Of a DNA stretch of 64,000 bases, positions 35,816 through 44,290 are shown piece after piece (position 1 is the stretch's first letter; the number at the start of each line of letters is the position of its first letter). The DNA comes from Candidatus Scalindua sp. SCAELEC01 (lineage in GTDB: Bacteria; Planctomycetota; Brocadiia; Brocadiales; Scalinduaceae), in contig SHMT01000006.1 in NCBI GenBank assembly GCA_004282745.1, positions 1-64,000 on the forward strand, read 5' to 3'. The position numbers and the translations under genes are program-made. The notes beneath the pieces were generated by a model. The model saw nothing but the letters and a program-made list of their open reading frames with translations. It made no database searches and was not told where the DNA came from.

Positions 35816-36340
35816 CTACCTCTGAAATATTCTCATGGCAGAATAGATCCCTTTCCGTGGAAATCGTAATAACTTCCTGAAAAAGACCAACGAGGAGTCT
35901 TCGATCGTAACGCTGTCCCCTACCCGGAGCCTACCCCCCCTGATGACCCTGCAACGGATGCCCCCTTTGCCATTCATCGCCTCCTTTGCACCAGCACCAA
36001 TCCTTTGATCCATATTACTGCATGGCTTACAGAGCGCTTCTCCTTCTAGAAGTACGGAGCCTAGACGTAACCTATGCCCTATTAAACGATTTAATGAAAT
36101 ACCCTTAACCATAATCTGCCTCCTGCTTGCTCCTGCGGATATTTCATAGCCAAGTCTACGCGATGCCTTGTCCATCGCTTCTGCTTCCACTAACGTAATC
36201 TGGCCATCTTGATATTTTCCCGAACGATAATCCCCTTCAATTCCAAAATTTGCACGTACCGTAACCAAATTACAGGGTTCCACGGTTGATTTTTGTTTTT
36301 TCACGATATGAATAGAGACAACTTCGGCGGTTAGATTCAT
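35816..36340 (-). CDS. MOSC-domain protein
   Basis: 174 residues. The MOSC core is visible: GIEGDYRSGKYQDGQITLVEAEA near residue 34, RRQIMVKGISLNRLIGHRL near 72, and EGEALCKPCSNMD with the conserved cysteine near 105. Established: MOSC domains relate to molybdenum cofactor sulfuration and to mARC-type N-oxide reductases. Small stand-alone forms are of uncertain role and may bind Moco or sulfur carriers. It is likely relevant because nitrate-handling enzymes such as nitrite oxidoreductase need molybdenum. There is no operon partner. Shine-Dalgarno weak. Confidence 0.88.
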   Translation of the reverse strand: MNLTAEVVSIHIVKKQKSTVEPCNLVTVRANFGIEGDYRSGKYQDGQITLVEAEAMDKASRRLGYEISAGASRRQIMVKGISLNRLIGHRLRLGSVLLEGEALCKPCSNMDQRIGAGAKEAMNGKGGIRCRVIRGGRLRVGDSVTIEDSSLVFFRKLLRFPRKGIYSAMRIFQR

Positions 36341-37014
36341 AATTGAAGAAAGATCGTTTTTTGATTTTTTACAAAATAGTAAGGAGCCTTCCCGATTGCC
36401 TCACAAGTCCGTAAATACATACATGGATTTGAATTCTCACATAAAGTTTTTCAGAAGTCAAGGAGAGGTTTGAAAAAATTCTTACAATACCTACCTCTCA
36501 TATAGACAAAATTGTCGCTGAGGTATCTTTTGTTCTGAAACAAAGGTTTCTATCCCTACACGGAACCGGCTTGACCAATAAATACCCCACTTTGTATTAC
36601 CGCATTTGCTACCAAGAAAAGGTGATTTCACACTTCCCAAGGAACCTAATTATACCACTAATTTTTCAACCTTTCTGCGAGAAAACACTCGCACTGAATG
36701 GGCATAATCTTAATAAAATTTAATGGTAGTTGATCACTATCAATAGTTGCTAAATGCCTGAGTTACACCCAATAAATTTCTGTTTCGAAAGAACCGAAAA
36801 CCCTTGTAATTAAACTAATTTTTGCTTTAATACTGGTTCTGACAAATAAAGCAGTTGCCTATTACCTTATTCATTTCTGATGGATTGATATCAGTTTTTT
36901 ATATTCTTACGTGAGCGGATGTGTTCTTTTCTTATCTTTACACTCACTCATTAACAAAAAACTTTTAGAATGAGTCCGAAAACTATGGATATCGCATATT
37001 ACGGAGAAAAATAA
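36341..37014. other. Long non-coding gap upstream of the triple-PAS receptor
   Basis: About 670 bases, AT-rich, with no convincing gene on either strand. Ends in ATTACGGAGAAAAATAA before ATG 37015, matching the leader of the paralogous receptor 23721-25310. No palindrome or promoter pair was clear. Confidence 0.4.
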
Positions 37015-39327
37015 ATGAAAATATCTATTAAGAACTACATCATATTAATTCTCATTTTCTTTACTTTACTACCTTTTATTTCACTCAGGATTATCGCTTA
37101 TCCTAGAATACAGTCCGATCTTAAGACGGTAATTATGGATAATCTCGAAATTGTTGGTGACAAGCAAGCAGTACTCGTCTCTACCTGGATGCGTGAAAGG
37201 ATGAAGGATGTCTTAGTTATTTCAGAAAACCCTTATATGGCTAATAGCCTGAATCTTACCAGAAAGGATAAGGAGTATGCAGAAACCCTGAGATATCTAG
37301 AGATGATTGTGGTTGAATACGGTTACATGAGTGCTTTTATATGCAATGAAAAAGGATTAGTCACAATTGCAACAATCGAAGAAAATGTCGGTAGAAATTT
37401 ATCAAAAAAGGACTATTTCAAGCACGCTTTACAAGGGAGAACATTTGCAACAAGCATCATACCATCTGAGATCCCGCTAGTAAATGAGTTTGATGAGAAG
37501 GAGATAGGGTTTCCAACATTACTTGTTTCAACCCCCTTAAAGAACAAGGAGGATGAAATAACCGGTGTTGTTGCATTGAGGGTCCATGTGGGCACCCTCA
37601 GTAACATGATGCATAGTCAAAAGTTTGGAAATACGGGAGAGACGTATCTTGTGAGTGATGACGGATACATGCTATCAGAATCGAGGTTCACCAAACTCTT
37701 AACTATGCGAGGTATAGTAAAAACAAGGAGTGCACTAGAGCTGAAATTAGTTGACCCTGATACTGGTAAGTTGACCTATGGTGTCGCACAGTGCATCGCC
37801 GGCAATAATGGTTCTGATTCCGTAGGGTATAACGATTATGGGGGTATACCCGTATTGGGAGTATGGCGCTGGTTGCCTGAGTTTAATTGGGGTGTTGTTA
37901 CTGAAATCGACAGGGCTGAAGTGTATGGAGTCGCGTATAACCTGAAAACTCTTGGTGTGGTATTGTTGCTTGGGATTGCATTTCCCATTGTATTTTTTGC
38001 ATACATTGTTGGTACACGACTATCTAACCCGATAATCGAACTGACTGAGGCAACCGAAAAGATGGCCGCAGGAGATTTAACCCAAAGGGTAAACATAAAG
38101 AGAGAAGATGAGCTCGGAGTTCTGGCCGAATCCTTCAATACAATGGCAATGACTCTCGACAAAAAGACAAAAGAGATAGAGAAATCCGGACGTCACTATA
38201 GGGATCTCTTTAATACCCTAAAGGCCGGTATTTATCAGTGCGAACCGGGTGTTGAAGGATCGTTTACGTGGGTTAATAAAGTCTTTGCAGAGATGTTTGG
38301 TTATGAATCACCGGAAGAGATGATAGGGACAAAGGTACGGGACATTTACGTAGATCAAGCCGATAGAAAGATGCTCGTAAAGAGTCTTGAAACAGCGGTG
38401 GGTTGGAAAGATTTTACCTCCTATTGCATAAAGAAAAACGGAGAGAAATTTTACACTGAACGTACTTCCAGCATGGTGAGAGATGATGACGGTGTTCCAA
38501 TTCGTATTGAGGGTGTAATGAGGGATACTACTGAGCGAAAGAGGCTGGATGATGAGTTGAGAGAGTCTGAAGAGCACAAAAGGCAGCTATTGGATTCACT
38601 TATAGAGGGGATATTTCAAAGCGAACCGGGAGTTGAAGGAACGTTTACGTGGGTGAATCAAGCGTGTGCAGAGATGTTTGGCTATAAATCTCCGGAGGAG
38701 ATGGTCGGGACAAAGGTGAGGGATATTTATGTGGATCCTAATGAGAGAAGAAAACTCGTCAAGAAACTTGAAAAAGAGGGAATCTGCAGGAGCTTTCAAT
38801 CCCTTTGTCAGAGGAGAGATGGCACGCACTTTTACGCAGAGCGCTCCTCTCAGATGCTGAGAAACGAAAAAGGTGAACCTGTTCGTATTGAAGGAATATT
38901 AAGAGATATTACTGAGCGAAAGAGGCGGGATGATGAGCTACGAGAGTCTGAAGAACACAAAAGACGGCTATTGAATTCACTTAAAGAGGGTATATACCAA
39001 TGTGAACCGGGAGTTGAGGGAACGTTTACGTGGGTGAATCAAGCGTGTGCGGAAATGTTTGGCTATGAATCACCGGAAAAGATGGTTGGAATAAAGGTAT
39101 GTGATATTTATGTAGATCCTGATGAGAGAAGAAAACTCGTCGAAATACTTGAAAAAGAGGGAACCTGCAGGCACTTTGAGTCCTTATGTAAGAAAAAAGA
39201 TGGGGCACATTTCTCCATAGAACGCACCTCCCATATGATTAGAGACGAGGAGGGTAAACCTGTCCGAATAGAAGGAATATTAAGGGATACTACTGGGCGA
39301 AAGAGGCGGGATGATGAGCTGAATTAA
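37015..39327 (+). CDS. dCache-HAMP receptor with three tandem PAS domains and no output domain
   Basis: 770 residues. TM1 is at about 7-27, then the double-Cache domain (YGYMSAFICNEKG, GNTGETYLVSDDGYMLSES, WRWLPEFNWGVVTEIDRAEV). TM2 is near 313-335, with HAMP after it (TRLSNPIIELTEATEKMAAG). Three PAS units of exactly 127 residues span 390-770, each with a version of EPGVEGTFTWVNQACAEMFG. The protein stops precisely at the end of the third unit (RKRRDDELN), where a kinase or another PAS would normally begin. It is near-identical in its first 60 residues to 23721-25310. Possibilities: a receptor that works through a partner, or a kinase that lost its C-terminus by repeat-driven rearrangement. 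Confidence 0.92.
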   Translation: MKISIKNYIILILIFFTLLPFISLRIIAYPRIQSDLKTVIMDNLEIVGDKQAVLVSTWMRERMKDVLVISENPYMANSLNLTRKDKEYAETLRYLEMIVVEYGYMSAFICNEKGLVTIATIEENVGRNLSKKDYFKHALQGRTFATSIIPSEIPLVNEFDEKEIGFPTLLVSTPLKNKEDEITGVVALRVHVGTLSNMMHSQKFGNTGETYLVSDDGYMLSESRFTKLLTMRGIVKTRSALELKLVDPDTGKLTYGVAQCIAGNNGSDSVGYNDYGGIPVLGVWRWLPEFNWGVVTEIDRAEVYGVAYNLKTLGVVLLLGIAFPIVFFAYIVGTRLSNPIIELTEATEKMAAGDLTQRVNIKREDELGVLAESFNTMAMTLDKKTKEIEKSGRHYRDLFNTLKAGIYQCEPGVEGSFTWVNKVFAEMFGYESPEEMIGTKVRDIYVDQADRKMLVKSLETAVGWKDFTSYCIKKNGEKFYTERTSSMVRDDDGVPIRIEGVMRDTTERKRLDDELRESEEHKRQLLDSLIEGIFQSEPGVEGTFTWVNQACAEMFGYKSPEEMVGTKVRDIYVDPNERRKLVKKLEKEGICRSFQSLCQRRDGTHFYAERSSQMLRNEKGEPVRIEGILRDITERKRRDDELRESEEHKRRLLNSLKEGIYQCEPGVEGTFTWVNQACAEMFGYESPEKMVGIKVCDIYVDPDERRKLVEILEKEGTCRHFESLCKKKDGAHFSIERTSHMIRDEEGKPVRIEGILRDTTGRKRRDDELN
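38182..39324 (+). repeat. Three in-frame 381-bp PAS-coding repeats
   Basis: Units 38182-38562, 38563-38943 and 38944-39324. Units 2 and 3 are very similar at DNA level (for example GTTTACGTGGGTGAATCAAG in both), while unit 1 is more diverged. The anchor GAACCGGG recurs at 38242, 38623 and 39004, giving the 381-base period. The stop codon falls directly after unit 3. Confidence 0.9.
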
Positions 39328-39336
39328 TAACCGTTT

Positions 39337-39469
39337 AATGCCCAGGATGAGGAGCGCGTTTTTGCGACTGCTCAATCCGTTTGTTGGCCGAACGTTGGAT
39401 AACTGAACATCTTAATAGCGGAGAGCTCCTCGTCCTGGGCATTGGCCGCCATTTTCTGGCGGCCAACAA
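39337..39469. repeat. Nested inverted repeats between convergent genes
   Basis: Arms 39337-39355 and 39425-39443 pair over 19 bp with one G-U. A second hairpin uses 39442-39450 with 39458-39466 (seven-base loop). A third possible pairing joins TTGTTGGCCG (39381-39390) with 39460-39469 and would compete with the second. The block lies between the stops of the triple-PAS receptor and an FNT gene. A bidirectional terminator, a folded RNA or a decayed mobile element would all fit. Confidence 0.6.
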
Positions 39470-39495
39470 ATTACTATGCTGTTTTTAGATTCAAC

Positions 39496-40626
39496 TCAGT
39501 CACCCTGTTTAAAGTCTTCTTTTATGTTAACTGAAAAGGTAATTTTGGGACGCAGGTATACAAACCAGAACGCCAGGCCAACCAGAATAGTACCACCCAG
39601 GATATTGCCCAGCATAACGGGGAATTGATTGTTTACAAAAAAGCCTTTCCAGGTAAGCTGGGTGAGGTTTACGCTCTTGCCTGCCATTTTATTTGCAGCG
39701 GCAACAACTTCTGGATTTTTCCTCAAAACAAGTCCCATCGGAATGAAATACATATTTGCAACGCAGTGTTCAAATCCGCTAGCGATGAATCCCGCCACAG
39801 GAAATAACAGCGAAATGATCTTGTCTGTCACATTTCTTGCACTAAAACATAACCAGACTGCCAGGCATACCATCGCATTGCAGAGAACCCCCCGTGCAAA
39901 TGCTGCTTCAAATGATAGATTTACCTTTTTGTTGGCAATAAGCAACGCCTTTGCACCAACCATATGATTAAAGAACTCCCATTGATGCGACTGATACATA
40001 AAGTAGACCAAAATGAGGCTGCCTACCAGGTTACCAATCAATGAAAGAGACCAGTTATGAAGCACTTCTCCGGTGGTAACCCTTTTATCAATATATCCGA
40101 TAACAATCAGGCTATTACCCGTAAAGAGCTCCGCACCTCCAACGACTACCAGTATGAGGCCGAGAGAGAAAACGATACCAGCAATGATTGCCGTAAGACC
40201 AAAGTGGAGTGTTGAATCACTGATCACCAGGGTGGCAAATTGTGCACCCAGCGCGATAAAAACACCGGCATTGACACCCATCCAAAATGTCTGCGCACTG
40301 GAATAGCTTGCCTTCACTGTGGCCACGGCATCAATTCGTGATGCAATCTGTGCGGGAGAATAGGCATCTACATCAAAAACCTTGGTACTTTTTGATACCT
40401 CAACAGTTTTTACACTCTCAACCGGTTTTGTTCTGGTAGTTTTTAGTGTCTTAACTGACCTCGCACTCTTAACGATTTTCGGTGCCTTAACAGTTTTTAC
40501 CTCCTCAGCCGGTTTTGTTGTTTTGATAGTTTTTGTCGTCTTGACTGACCTTGGACTCTTAACCGTTTTTGGAGCCTTAGCAGTCTTTGTTGTCTTAACA
40601 GATTTTGGTGTCTTGTTTTCAGCCAT
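39496..40626 (-). CDS. FNT-family nitrite/formate channel with a basic repetitive N-terminal extension
   Basis: 376 residues. The first ~85 are almost only Lys, Thr, Val, Ser, Pro and Ala, with an internal repeat of about 30 residues (APKTVKSPRSVKTTKT and APKIVKSARSVKTLKT). The FNT core follows: AGVFIALGAQFATL, GGAELFTGNSLIVIG, RGVLCNAMVCLAVW, the pore His in SGFEHCVANM, and the last helix after MLGNILGG. The C-terminus is short. It is 17 bases downstream of a second FNT gene, so both sit in one operon. The transport substrate is probably nitrite. The tail could bind nucleic acid, phosphate-rich partners or the membrane (inference). Confidence 0.92.
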   Translation of the reverse strand: MAENKTPKSVKTTKTAKAPKTVKSPRSVKTTKTIKTTKPAEEVKTVKAPKIVKSARSVKTLKTTRTKPVESVKTVEVSKSTKVFDVDAYSPAQIASRIDAVATVKASYSSAQTFWMGVNAGVFIALGAQFATLVISDSTLHFGLTAIIAGIVFSLGLILVVVGGAELFTGNSLIVIGYIDKRVTTGEVLHNWSLSLIGNLVGSLILVYFMYQSHQWEFFNHMVGAKALLIANKKVNLSFEAAFARGVLCNAMVCLAVWLCFSARNVTDKIISLLFPVAGFIASGFEHCVANMYFIPMGLVLRKNPEVVAAANKMAGKSVNLTQLTWKGFFVNNQFPVMLGNILGGTILVGLAFWFVYLRPKITFSVNIKEDFKQGD

Positions 40627-40643
40627 ATTTTCGACCTACTTTC

Positions 40644-41552
40644 TTATTTTTTGGGTGCTCGTAAAAAAATAAACCAATATACCCCCGCAACTAAGATAAT
40701 ACCGCCAAATAAGTTTCCCAGGACAACAGGAAATAAATTGTGAATTAAAAATCCCTTAGAGAAGGTAAGAGTTGCAATATCCAGATTACCCCCCTGCACT
40801 CTTTCAGCAGCCTCTATTACAAAACGGTTGCCTTTCAAGACAATAGCCATTGGAATAAGCCACATATTGACTACGCAGTGCTCAAATCCGCAGGCTATCA
40901 GACACGCTATTGGCCAAAGGAGTGATAATATCTTATCAAGATTATTTCTTGCACTAAAACAGAGCCAGATAGCCAGACATACCAGGGCATTACAAAGTAC
41001 CCCTCTCGAAAAGGCAACACCAAATGGCAGATTTACTTTATCGATGGCTGTGATGAGAATTTTGGCTCCTAACAGATGGTGATTGGTCGTCCACTGTGCG
41101 GAAACGTATATCCAGAAAACCATACTCAATGCACCGATAAAATTTCCAATAAATGCGATGATCAGATTTCTTGCAAGGTCTTTCCCCGAAATCTTACGGG
41201 CAAAAAAGGACATGGCAATCAGGCAATTACCTGTAAAAAGCTCTGCACCCGTGATTACAATCAAAATCAGAGCCATGGTAAAGACAATACCCCCGACTAA
41301 TGCATTTAAACCGTAATTCGAGGTTGCAGTGTGCGTGACCAACATAGCCAGCTGGATACCTAATGCAATAAAAACACCGGCAAGAATACTCAGGGCAAGT
41401 GTTGTTAAGAAGCCCAGATTTGCCTTTGCTATTCCTACCTGCCCAACCCTGTTTGCCATTGCTTTGGGTGCATAGGCGTCAATGTCAATAAACGGTGTGC
41501 TGGACAACTGGCTTGTACTCGTAATATTTTCCGTTTTCGTCTTATTAGGCAT
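40644..41552 (-). CDS. FNT-family nitrite/formate channel
   Basis: 302 residues with a 35-residue polar N-terminus (TKTENITSTSQL) leading into FIDIDAYAPKAMANRVG, which matches VFDVDAYSPAQIASRI of the next gene. The core is complete: AGVFIALGIQLAML, GAELFTGNCLIAM, RGVLCNALVCLAIWLCFSAR, pore His in CGFEHCVVNM, final helix after LGNLFGG. Family role: pentameric channel for nitrite, formate or similar monovalent anions. AAAGGTGG precedes ATG 41552. It is the first gene of the two-FNT operon, and both genes are close paralogues. Confidence 0.94.
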   Translation of the reverse strand: MPNKTKTENITSTSQLSSTPFIDIDAYAPKAMANRVGQVGIAKANLGFLTTLALSILAGVFIALGIQLAMLVTHTATSNYGLNALVGGIVFTMALILIVITGAELFTGNCLIAMSFFARKISGKDLARNLIIAFIGNFIGALSMVFWIYVSAQWTTNHHLLGAKILITAIDKVNLPFGVAFSRGVLCNALVCLAIWLCFSARNNLDKILSLLWPIACLIACGFEHCVVNMWLIPMAIVLKGNRFVIEAAERVQGGNLDIATLTFSKGFLIHNLFPVVLGNLFGGIILVAGVYWFIFLRAPKK

Positions 41553-42342
41553 AGCCTACCACCTTTCAATATAAGTGATCTAAAGTGAAGTTCTTTCACC
41601 GTCCTATCCTAGTACTGTATGAGGGAACTTTTTTTGCCCCCGATTATACTCACCTACCTCTTAGTCGTAAATCACCCCTTACGCATATCATCATATCAAA
41701 CCTGCCGGCAGGTTTTTCCGTTCTCTAAAAAACATATGTGCTCAGCTTCTCGCTGTAGTTTGAAAATATGTAAATGCGTTAGAATTTTCTGAAGAGATTT
41801 AAAGATAGTGAAACTAAAGGGTGTATGAAGTGTCCCCTGGAATGCAGGAATCTGCGATGATGACAGATTTTGCATTGATGATTGAAAAGATGCAATAGCC
41901 AATACCACTTTTTGCATAACCACTTCTCTTTCTGAGTAATTGTGAGAAATTACCAACAAGCTACGAAAAGCAGATTTAATTTACAGCAAATACAAGTGGA
42001 GCATTCATGCCACTTTATTTCGGAAATAAGTGGCGTATTAAAGCCACTACAGTGACAGGAATCCTACTTTGTTTGGAACGTGTTGTCAAGAAAAAACAAA
42101 ACAGAATCGTAATCATAATATATTTGGTGTTTCGATAAAATAACAACATTTTACTTGACAAAAAAGAGAGCATTTTTGAACTTCATACTAAGTACGTTTT
42201 CGCCACCATCACAAATTCTCATGTTGATGATGAAAGAATTATATCGTAATAGGAGCGGTTCAAATCAGTCAAATAATTTTTCACTCTATCTGATTTGAAA
42301 CGAAGTATTGACACACGGTTTACCTTATGATACTTTTTTCCC
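41553..42342. other. Divergent regulatory gap with palindromes
   Basis: About 790 bases between the FNT operon and the leucine-dehydrogenase gene. It contains an 18-bp perfect palindrome (41698-41715, AAACCTGCC then GGCAGGTTT). It also has two small hairpins built from AAGTGG...CCACTT (41994-42015) and AGTGGC...GCCACT (42029-42048), and the inverted repeat at 42259-42299. A minus-strand frame at 41696-41959 is not convincing. Several protein-binding or RNA structures are plausible here. Confidence 0.45.
42259..42299. promoter_or_regulatory. 10-bp inverted repeat upstream of a possible leaderless promoter
   Basis: TTCAAATCAG (42259-42268) pairs perfectly with CTGATTTGAA (42290-42299). Ten bases on is TTGACA (42309-42314), and 17 bases further TACTTT (42332-42337). 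A start near 42343 would coincide with the ATG of the next gene, which also lacks a Shine-Dalgarno. Candidate operator plus promoter, moderate evidence. Confidence 0.4.
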
Positions 42343-43401
42343 ATGGACGTTTTGACAAAAATGATCGATGAAGATCACGAAGGGGTAGTTTTCTGTACCG
42401 ATAGGGTTTTGGGTTTGAGGGCCATTATTGCCATTCATAGTACAAAGTTAGGACCGGCAGTTGGTGGCTGCCGTTTTATGGCCTATGGATCTGAAAATGA
42501 GGCCATACAGGATGCCCTTAGGCTTGCAAAGGCAATGACTTATAAATCAGCGGTAAGCGAGCTTCACTATGGTGGTGGGAAAACGGTGATAATAAAAAGT
42601 GACTCGTGTGGAGACAGAACACTTCTTTTTAAGAAATTTGGCTATTTTGTCGAATCACTCAAGGGAAAATATATTACAGCCGTTGATTCGGGAACAACAA
42701 CGGTGGATATGGAGAACATTCATTCTGAAACAAGATATGTAACCGGTATAACAACAAAGCGAAGTGGTCTCGGAAACCCCTCTCCGATTACGGCACGAGG
42801 TGTTGTGTGGGGTATGAAGGCGAGTATGCTTGAACTTTGTGGCAATGCATCTCTCCATAACAAAGTTATTGCCATCCAGGGAGTAGGAAATGTTGGTTAT
42901 TATCTCGCCCTATTCCTCAAAAAAGAGGGTGCCAAGCTGATCGTATCAGATATTAACAATGAAAGGGTAAAAAAATTAGCAAATGAAATTGAGGTGAAGA
43001 TAGTTTCTCCTGAAGAAATTTGTGTACAAGAGGTGGATATATTATCTCCGTGCGCATTATCTGCTACGGTAAATGAAAGCGTAATTCCGTTTTTCAAATG
43101 CAAGATCATTGCTGGTGCTGCCAATAATCAACTTTCAAAACCGGAGGATGCTGACTCGCTTCTTCAGAAAGGGATTGTATATGTACCCGATTATGTTATT
43201 AATGCAGGAGGGCTCATTCATGTTGTTGCTGAATATGAAGGGCTGTCAATGGAGTATGTGTACGAAGCGGTTTCGAAGATCTACCAGAGAGCGTGTAATA
43301 TTCTGTCTCGATCAAGAGAAAAAAATATTCCAACAATTTCGATAGCGGACATGATGGTGAAGGAGAAGATAAACAAATCGACAACCAATCTGAAAACCTA
43401 A
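42343..43401 (+). CDS. Leucine/valine/phenylalanine dehydrogenase-family enzyme
   Basis: 352 residues, normal length. The N-terminus aligns with leucine dehydrogenase from its first residues (VFCTDRVLGLRAIIAIHSTK). Catalytic Lys68 and Lys80 lie in MTYKSAVSELHYGGGK, with LGPAVGGCRF before them. The NAD-binding Rossmann motif is VIAIQGVGNVGYYLALFLKK, then CALSATVNE and IIAGAANNQL. Reaction: NAD-dependent oxidative deamination of branched-chain or aromatic amino acids, or the reverse amination, which would assimilate ammonium. No ribosome-binding site precedes ATG 42343. Substrate specificity cannot be fixed by eye. Confidence 0.92.
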   Translation: MDVLTKMIDEDHEGVVFCTDRVLGLRAIIAIHSTKLGPAVGGCRFMAYGSENEAIQDALRLAKAMTYKSAVSELHYGGGKTVIIKSDSCGDRTLLFKKFGYFVESLKGKYITAVDSGTTTVDMENIHSETRYVTGITTKRSGLGNPSPITARGVVWGMKASMLELCGNASLHNKVIAIQGVGNVGYYLALFLKKEGAKLIVSDINNERVKKLANEIEVKIVSPEEICVQEVDILSPCALSATVNESVIPFFKCKIIAGAANNQLSKPEDADSLLQKGIVYVPDYVINAGGLIHVVAEYEGLSMEYVYEAVSKIYQRACNILSRSREKNIPTISIADMMVKEKINKSTTNLKT

Positions 43402-43747
43402 AACCAATTTGTGATGGGTATATCTCCTATCCGTGCCGGTTTTATTTGGCAACGTTATTCAGGCGTGCGGATGCTGGTTTGAGAATGGCCTGTGGCTCAG
43501 ACGAGCCTGTTTTCTCACGGATCCACCCAGGCGGCAACTACTTCTCGTTAGTTACTGCACACCTTGGTTATGTGCTTCGGGGCCTTATCTGTCTAACGGA
43601 TAGATGCGGATTATCGGCTAAACCCTAAACCTTTGAACCGTGAACTCATGAACGGTTATTTTATTTTTATTGTTGATTCAGGGATAAGGATTCTTTAAAA
43701 TCATCATTGAACGTAAACCTATGAAAGTACATTAAAGACGATATACT
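43402..43747. other. Intergenic region with a small hairpin
   Basis: Contains a short AACCGT/ACGGTT stem (43636-43641 with 43652-43657) followed by a T-rich stretch, possibly the terminator of the dehydrogenase gene. A 60-codon open frame (43446-43628) has no family resemblance. Nothing else seen. Confidence 0.35.
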
Positions 43748-43951
43748 ATGGGAAGAATTGTAATAAAGGAAGATCGGTGTAAGGGATGCGAGTTGTGCGT
43801 ACCGGCATGTCCTTACGGACTTATCGAGATGTCCGTAGAAGTAAATCATTTCGGTTATCACACTGCACAATTTGTAAACGGGGACAAATGTACTGCTTGC
43901 AAGTTTTGCGGCATGTTGTGTCCGGATTTTGCAATTGATGTCTACAAATAA
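43748..43951 (+). CDS. Ferredoxin with two [4Fe-4S] clusters (KorD/VorD-like)
   Basis: 67 residues with two cluster motifs: CKGCELCVPACPYG (first three Cys plus the Cys-Pro) and CTACKFCGMLCPDFA. The start MGRIVIKEDRCKGCELC resembles the delta subunit of 2-oxoacid:ferredoxin oxidoreductases. In an anammox host that enzyme family feeds the acetyl-CoA or reductive TCA branch. No alpha, beta or gamma subunit gene follows, so it is an orphan ferredoxin or a displaced subunit. No Shine-Dalgarno is evident before ATG 43748. Confidence 0.9.
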   Translation: MGRIVIKEDRCKGCELCVPACPYGLIEMSVEVNHFGYHTAQFVNGDKCTACKFCGMLCPDFAIDVYK

Positions 43952-44290
43952 ATATAGCCCCAAATAATTTCTCCAATGATCGTTTATAATCTATTTCGTA
44001 ATTACACTGGATAAGCAATCGGTGTGTTGTTAGTATAAGGGCCGCTTATATTTACATTTTTGCCCACAATACAGGAACCTTTCCAAAAAGAATACTCCAC
44101 AATCCCCTTTGTGAGTAAAGTTCGCTAGGCTTTAAGGTAGAAATTTCCTCTTTTCTATTTGACGGTACCATAATTTCAAAATGACCAAAAGAGTCCTGCC
44201 CGTTACAAATTGGGCAAGTCTCAAAGTTAAGAATACAATCTTTTGTGACACCCTGGTATTTTTTATCTTTGCTTAAGGAGTAATCTTTCT
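43952..44290. other. Intergenic region upstream of hslVU
   Basis: About 340 bases with no gene. AAGGAG (44274-44279) near the right end serves hslV. No convincing promoter or palindrome could be fixed by eye. Confidence 0.4.

Noticed and set aside
40382-40672. 96-codon hydrophobic frame opposite the repetitive FNT N-terminus
   Set aside because: Its repeated Val/Phe/Leu pattern is simply the complement of the Lys/Thr/Val-rich repeat.
41696-41959. 87-codon minus-strand frame upstream of the FNT operon
   Set aside because: Unconvincing composition, weak start site and overlap with an 18-bp palindrome. Superficial likeness to the frame at 28222-28536 is too vague to use.
43446-43628. 60-codon open frame after the dehydrogenase gene
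   Set aside because: No family resemblance, no ribosome-binding site, and a hairpin/T-rich end of the preceding transcript overlaps the area.
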